21,905 nt of DNA from Gonapodya sp. JEL0774 (Eukaryota; Monoblepharomycota; Monoblepharidomycetes; Monoblepharidales; Gonapodyaceae): NCBI GenBank assembly GCA_027604505.1, contig JADIIX010000242.1, positions 1 to 21,905 of the forward strand, in the 5' to 3' direction. Shown here piece after piece: positions 20,761-21,905 of the stretch. The position numbers and the translations under genes are program-made. The notes beneath the pieces were generated by a model. That model did not search any database. It had not been told where the DNA came from and worked only from the letters and a program-made list of their open reading frames with translations. Numbering within the stretch: the stretch's first letter is position 1; each line of letters begins with the position of its first letter.

Positions 20761-20830
20761 GAATGTGTCCATGAAGAGCGGCAATTTTGAACTTCAGTGG
20801 AGATTCAAGACTAGCATTTTTGATCCACAA

Positions 20831-21053
20831 GTAACTGGACAATGGGAGACCGTGATGTTTCTCAATGCAGACACCCTACCCATGCAGAACATCCAAGAGC
20901 TCTTTGGAGCACTTGCAGGAGGAGTCCAGCTAGCAGCAGCGCAGGACACAGGGTGGCCCGATATGTTCAACTTGGGAGTGTTTGTGACGAAGCCCAATAG
21001 ACAGGTGTACAAAGAGTTGATTGAAATGGCAGTCCCAGATGGCAGTATGGACA
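20831..21053 (+). pseudogene. Glycogenin-like (GT8) fragment, central catalytic part
   Basis: The frame reads GQWETVMFLNADTLPMQNI, QELFGALAGGVQLAAAQD and TGWPDMFNLGVFVTKPNR, then KELIEMAVPDGSMDS. This matches the central part of glycogenin, the self-glucosylating enzyme that primes glycogen synthesis with UDP-glucose. The metal-binding DAD motif reads NAD, and the FNSG motif reads FNLG. The first ~90 residues of the family are absent upstream, where the repeat array lies. Similarity ends after GSMDS, exactly at a donor-like GTGAGT (21054). The expected DQGLLN follow-on is not found in frame; a frameshifted stretch (HFDVVFNVVLP, about 21114-21146) may be a remnant. Probably an inactive fragment; a true exon with an unseen partner exon cannot be excluded. 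Confidence 0.65.
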
Positions 21054-21149
21054 GTGAGTTGGCGGATCTTCCCCTGACAATGCCAACAAGGGTACATCTG
21101 TTGATGGATTCTGTCACTTTGATGTTGTCTTCAATGTGGTTCTTCCCAT

Positions 21150-21545
21150 GTGTCTGATCCAGACAAGATTGCAAGATGCGACCACACTCAATCACTGCTC
21201 AAAAGACCAGATCTGTACGTCGCACTCACAAAGCTTCGCATTTTCTTCACGCTTGAGCACAGAGAGGCGGTTTGGATGGACAAGGAAGCAGGAAAGGACA
21301 CATGCTTTTTTGCGGGTATCGAAAAAGTTGTAAACTCTGCAAGATCAAACATGCTGATGATCCCCATGTTGGCTACAGCAACATCAGGGGGCATCACCAC
21401 CCCACTGGTCTCTCCTTCCTCCACACCTGCAACGGCTGCACCCTCAACCTCCACTCCTGCAATTTCTACCTCTTGCAAGCAAAGAATGGGGCTGAATGCC
21501 TCTGGAATGTGTGAAAATCTGTCGGTCATTTTTTGTGTGGAATGA
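21150..21545 (+). pseudogene. Second glycogenin-like fragment, upstream part of GT8 domain, followed by a Ser/Thr-rich tail
   Basis: At 21204-21281 the frame reads RPDLYVALTKLRIFFTLEH, then REAVWMD. This resembles the family's segment RPDLYVTFTKL that normally stands just before the DAD motif, that is, upstream of the part found at 20831. After WMD the expected ADTL is replaced by KEAGKDTCFFAG, and the frame continues into a Thr/Ser/Pro-rich stretch (about 21380-21470) before stopping at 21545. The two pieces are thus in the same orientation but the wrong order. This suggests two decayed tandem copies or a rearranged gene. Confidence 0.5.
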
Positions 21546-21559
21546 GAGGATTATTGACG

Positions 21560-21905
21560 CTCTCGAGGGATGGGCTGGAGCACAACAAGGAAACTAAGGA
21601 TGCTTGCAAAACTTCAGATAAACTAGAGCCAAACCTGCAAATTTGTGCCTTTGGAGGACCGATGGGATTCTTTCCAACACAGATGCGTCAGTCATCACTT
21701 TGAGGGAAGATATAGCTAAGTGTTCGTGTCTATGGGACCATTACACAGTTGACTTCCACTTTATTGGTTTTTGTGCATTGTGTTTGCAGCTCCGCTGTGA
21801 CCCTCCTTGAGGTCACCTCATCATCTAGTGTGGTGGTTCGCGGCGGAACCGGTGGGTTTCTGTCCCGAAACTCAATGTATGTATGTCTGAACTCGAATAC
21901 AGTGT
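21560..21905 (+). other. Window end, possible exon start near 21790
   Basis: Mostly without coding signal. Near the end, TTGTGTTTGCAG (about 21778-21789) is a good acceptor-like site, and one frame after it stays open to the window edge (SAVTLLEVTSSSSVVVRGG). Too short to identify. Confidence 0.2.

Overview
The window looks like nuclear DNA of an early-diverging fungus, most likely a chytrid. It has split genes with short GT-AG introns (56-66 nt where they can be placed with confidence), a tyrosine-kinase-like kinase joined to Sel1 repeats, a fungal-type homeodomain piece and a glycogenin (GT8) piece. There is no operon structure, no ribosome-binding-site pattern, and long low-complexity intergenic DNA. 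The phylum is inferred; no marker gene settles it.

Layout. (1) 1-960: mostly non-coding, with one weak candidate exon on the minus strand. (2) About 960-1910: first copy of a dispersed ~0.9 kb repeat. (3) 2173-6399, minus strand: the best gene in the window, five exons encoding ~1,326 aa, with an N-terminal Ser/Thr/Pro-rich segment, an apparently active TKL-type kinase domain and about 24 Sel1 repeats. Its repeat region carries a 451-bp block duplicated without a mismatch exactly 1,080 bp (ten repeat units) away. (4) 6430-9990: GC-rich, strand-biased low-complexity intergenic DNA with a G-tract, a tetranucleotide repeat and a cluster of promoter-like hexamers. (5) About 10066-10965: second copy of the 0.9 kb repeat in the same orientation. 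(6) 10988-11705, minus: a single-pass membrane protein whose C-terminus stops about 25 bp from that repeat. (7) 11720-14880: poorly resolved; a probable unknown minus-strand gene lies at 13550-14126. (8) 14945-16704, plus: a multi-exon homeodomain transcription-factor-like gene whose recognition helix is broken. (9) 17260-18577: three short coding-like pieces of unknown identity. (10) 18640-20760: a degenerate array of about 14 repeat copies running straight into (11) two glycogenin-like pieces (20831-21053 and 21204-21281), in the reverse of their normal order, which look like pseudogene remains.

The genes do not form an obvious pathway. The kinase-Sel1 protein is a plausible signalling scaffold-kinase. 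The rest of the window reads as a repeat-rich, recombining region with several decaying or interrupted genes.
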